DNA of 64,000 bases from a bacterium (lineage in GTDB: Bacteria > Krumholzibacteriota > Krumholzibacteriia > LZORAL124-64-63), in assembly GCA_016712675.1 (NCBI GenBank), contig JADJQR010000001.1, positions 2,914,001-2,978,000 of the forward strand. Reading direction: 5' to 3'. Positions 63,302-64,000 of the stretch are shown here, one piece after another (position 1 is the stretch's first letter; the number at the start of each line of letters is the position of its first letter). A program made the translations under genes and the position numbers. The notes below the pieces were generated by a model. That model did not search any database, was not told the origin of the DNA, and saw only the letters and a program-made list of their open reading frames with translations.

Positions 63302-64000
63302 TCAGAACACGCGGCGCGACTCGAACGTCCATTGCCCGGGCTTCACGACGACGCCCGGCAGCGCCTGCGCGGCGGCCACGCGGCCGTCGGCGCCCAGCAG
63401 CTCGAGGCGCACGTCGTGGGTTCCCGGCGGCAGGTGCAGGCGCAGCACGTGGACCTGCCCCGGCAAGGTCAGCCAGCTGCGGGTGTCCGCCTGCTCGGTG
63501 ACGGCGCCCAGGAGGTTCGCCAGTACGCCCAGTCCCTTGCCCCCGGCCTTGTCCGCGGCGCGCGTCGCCAGGTACTTGGTCAGCCCGCGCAGGATGGAAC
63601 GGACGAGGATGGTCGGCTTCTCGGCGTCGAACGACACGCGCGCCGCACGCCGCAGGTTCGCCGCCCGCGCGCCGACCGCGTTGCCACCGGCCGTGCCGGC
63701 GCTCGCACGTATGCCCCCGAACGGCAGCGGCACCTCGTCGTGCAGCTCGGGCGCGGCGACCGAGATCCAGTACTCCACCTCGCGGTTTCGGCCCCACGAA
63801 CGGCGGCGGTGGCCGTCGTAGAGCGACCAGCCCCAGCGTTCGCGGTCGCTGTGGTCCTCGCCCTTGAAGACGGGGAAGTCGAGGCGTACCTGCCCGAGCT
63901 GCGGAACGGCGCCGGTTTCGACCAGCAGCACCAGTTCGCCATGGCCGGGCGTCCAGACCGACGCTCGGCGCAGTGCGGCCAGGTCCGCCGAGGTGTCGCC
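63302..64000 (-). CDS. Conserved protein of unknown function (5' end outside window)
   Basis: At least 232 residues; the frame is open to the right-hand window edge, where it reads GHGELVLLVETGAVPQLGQV, so the start lies outside. The visible part is beta-rich (VRLDFPVFKGEDHSDRERWGWSL, VEYWISVAAPELHDE, WLTLPGQVHVLRLHLPPG) with one helical region (TILVRSILRGLTKYLATRA). It resembles the C-terminal half of a family of TPR-bearing lipoproteins that share a GELVLLxE(N/T)G lead into a beta domain; that match is from memory and tentative. Confidence 0.7.
   Translation of the reverse strand, partial: GDTSADLAALRRASVWTPGHGELVLLVETGAVPQLGQVRLDFPVFKGEDHSDRERWGWSLYDGHRRRSWGRNREVEYWISVAAPELHDEVPLPFGGIRASAGTAGGNAVGARAANLRRAARVSFDAEKPTILVRSILRGLTKYLATRAADKAGGKGLGVLANLLGAVTEQADTRSWLTLPGQVHVLRLHLPPGTHDVRLELLGADGRVAAAQALPGVVVKPGQWTFESRRVF

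Overview
The window is a gene-dense, very GC-rich chromosomal segment from a Gram-negative bacterium. Outer-membrane architecture is shown by a TolC/RND efflux system, an OmpA-type lipoprotein and a small predicted beta-barrel. Other traits are an MqnD enzyme (futalosine route to menaquinone), ThyX instead of ThyA evidence, an adenosylcobalamin-type ribonucleotide reductase, a selenocysteine-containing protein, a leucine/acyl-CoA carboxylase cluster, and a secreted RCC1-repeat protein ending in a FlgD-like domain. This mix suggests a high-GC member of the FCB-type candidate phyla (Eisenbacteria/Krumholzibacteriota-like). That placement is inference; no rRNA or tRNA gene was recognised. No mobile element, CRISPR array or phage gene was found.

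Layout. 1-5.8 kb (+): tolC - adaptor - RND pump operon. 5.9-9.3 kb (+): long-form urocanate hydratase, thyX and a small ArsC-like selenoprotein whose in-frame TGA (8980-8982) is followed by a SECIS-like hairpin, closed by a terminator. 9.4-10.6 kb (+): a Tat-exported NAD-dependent epimerase-like protein. 10.6-22.3 kb (-): a long, tightly overlapped directon holding a TPR protein, two glycosyltransferases, a 103-residue unknown, a NamZ-type muramidase, a MurU-AmgK fusion, MalQ, an MFS transporter, a lipoprotein phosphoesterase and RlmI. The NamZ/MurU-AmgK pair looks like a compact MurNAc salvage route. 22.5-29.8 kb (+): a secreted membrane-anchored unknown, MqnD, a membrane unknown, a highly acidic octad-repeat protein, agmatinase plus a deoxyhypusine-synthase-like enzyme (polyamines), and an M2 (ACE-like) peptidase whose zinc motif is broken. 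30-32.2 kb (-): ECF sigma, probable anti-sigma and a DUF4097 protein. 32.4-37.5 kb (-): membrane protein, POT transporter with a large inserted domain, ThrE-type exporter, HDOD protein. 37.7-45.4 kb: small membrane protein, FapA/DUF342, SO_0444-type metal permease with HMA domain, pentapeptide protein, UMF1-type MFS, beta-barrel, DUF819 permease, Cys-type glutathione peroxidase. 45.4-51 kb (-): RCC1 protein and nrdJ with a long leader. 51-57.6 kb (-): LMW phosphatase/ArsC-like, second HDOD protein, methylcrotonyl-CoA-carboxylase-type cluster with its alpha subunit split in two, and the OmpA lipoprotein. 57.7-60.7 kb (+): dihydropyrimidinase-like, free-Met-R-sulfoxide reductase, GT9. 60.7-64 kb (-): membrane protein, class V aminotransferase, cupin, and a gene cut by the window edge.

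Most genes are translationally coupled through 4-base ATGA/GTGA overlaps, and many start with GTG; these overlaps and upstream GGAGG-like sites fixed most start choices. The strongest lead is the selenoprotein, which a standard gene caller would miss. Next come the apparently inactive M2 peptidase, the NamZ/MurU-AmgK salvage unit and the acidic octad-repeat protein.
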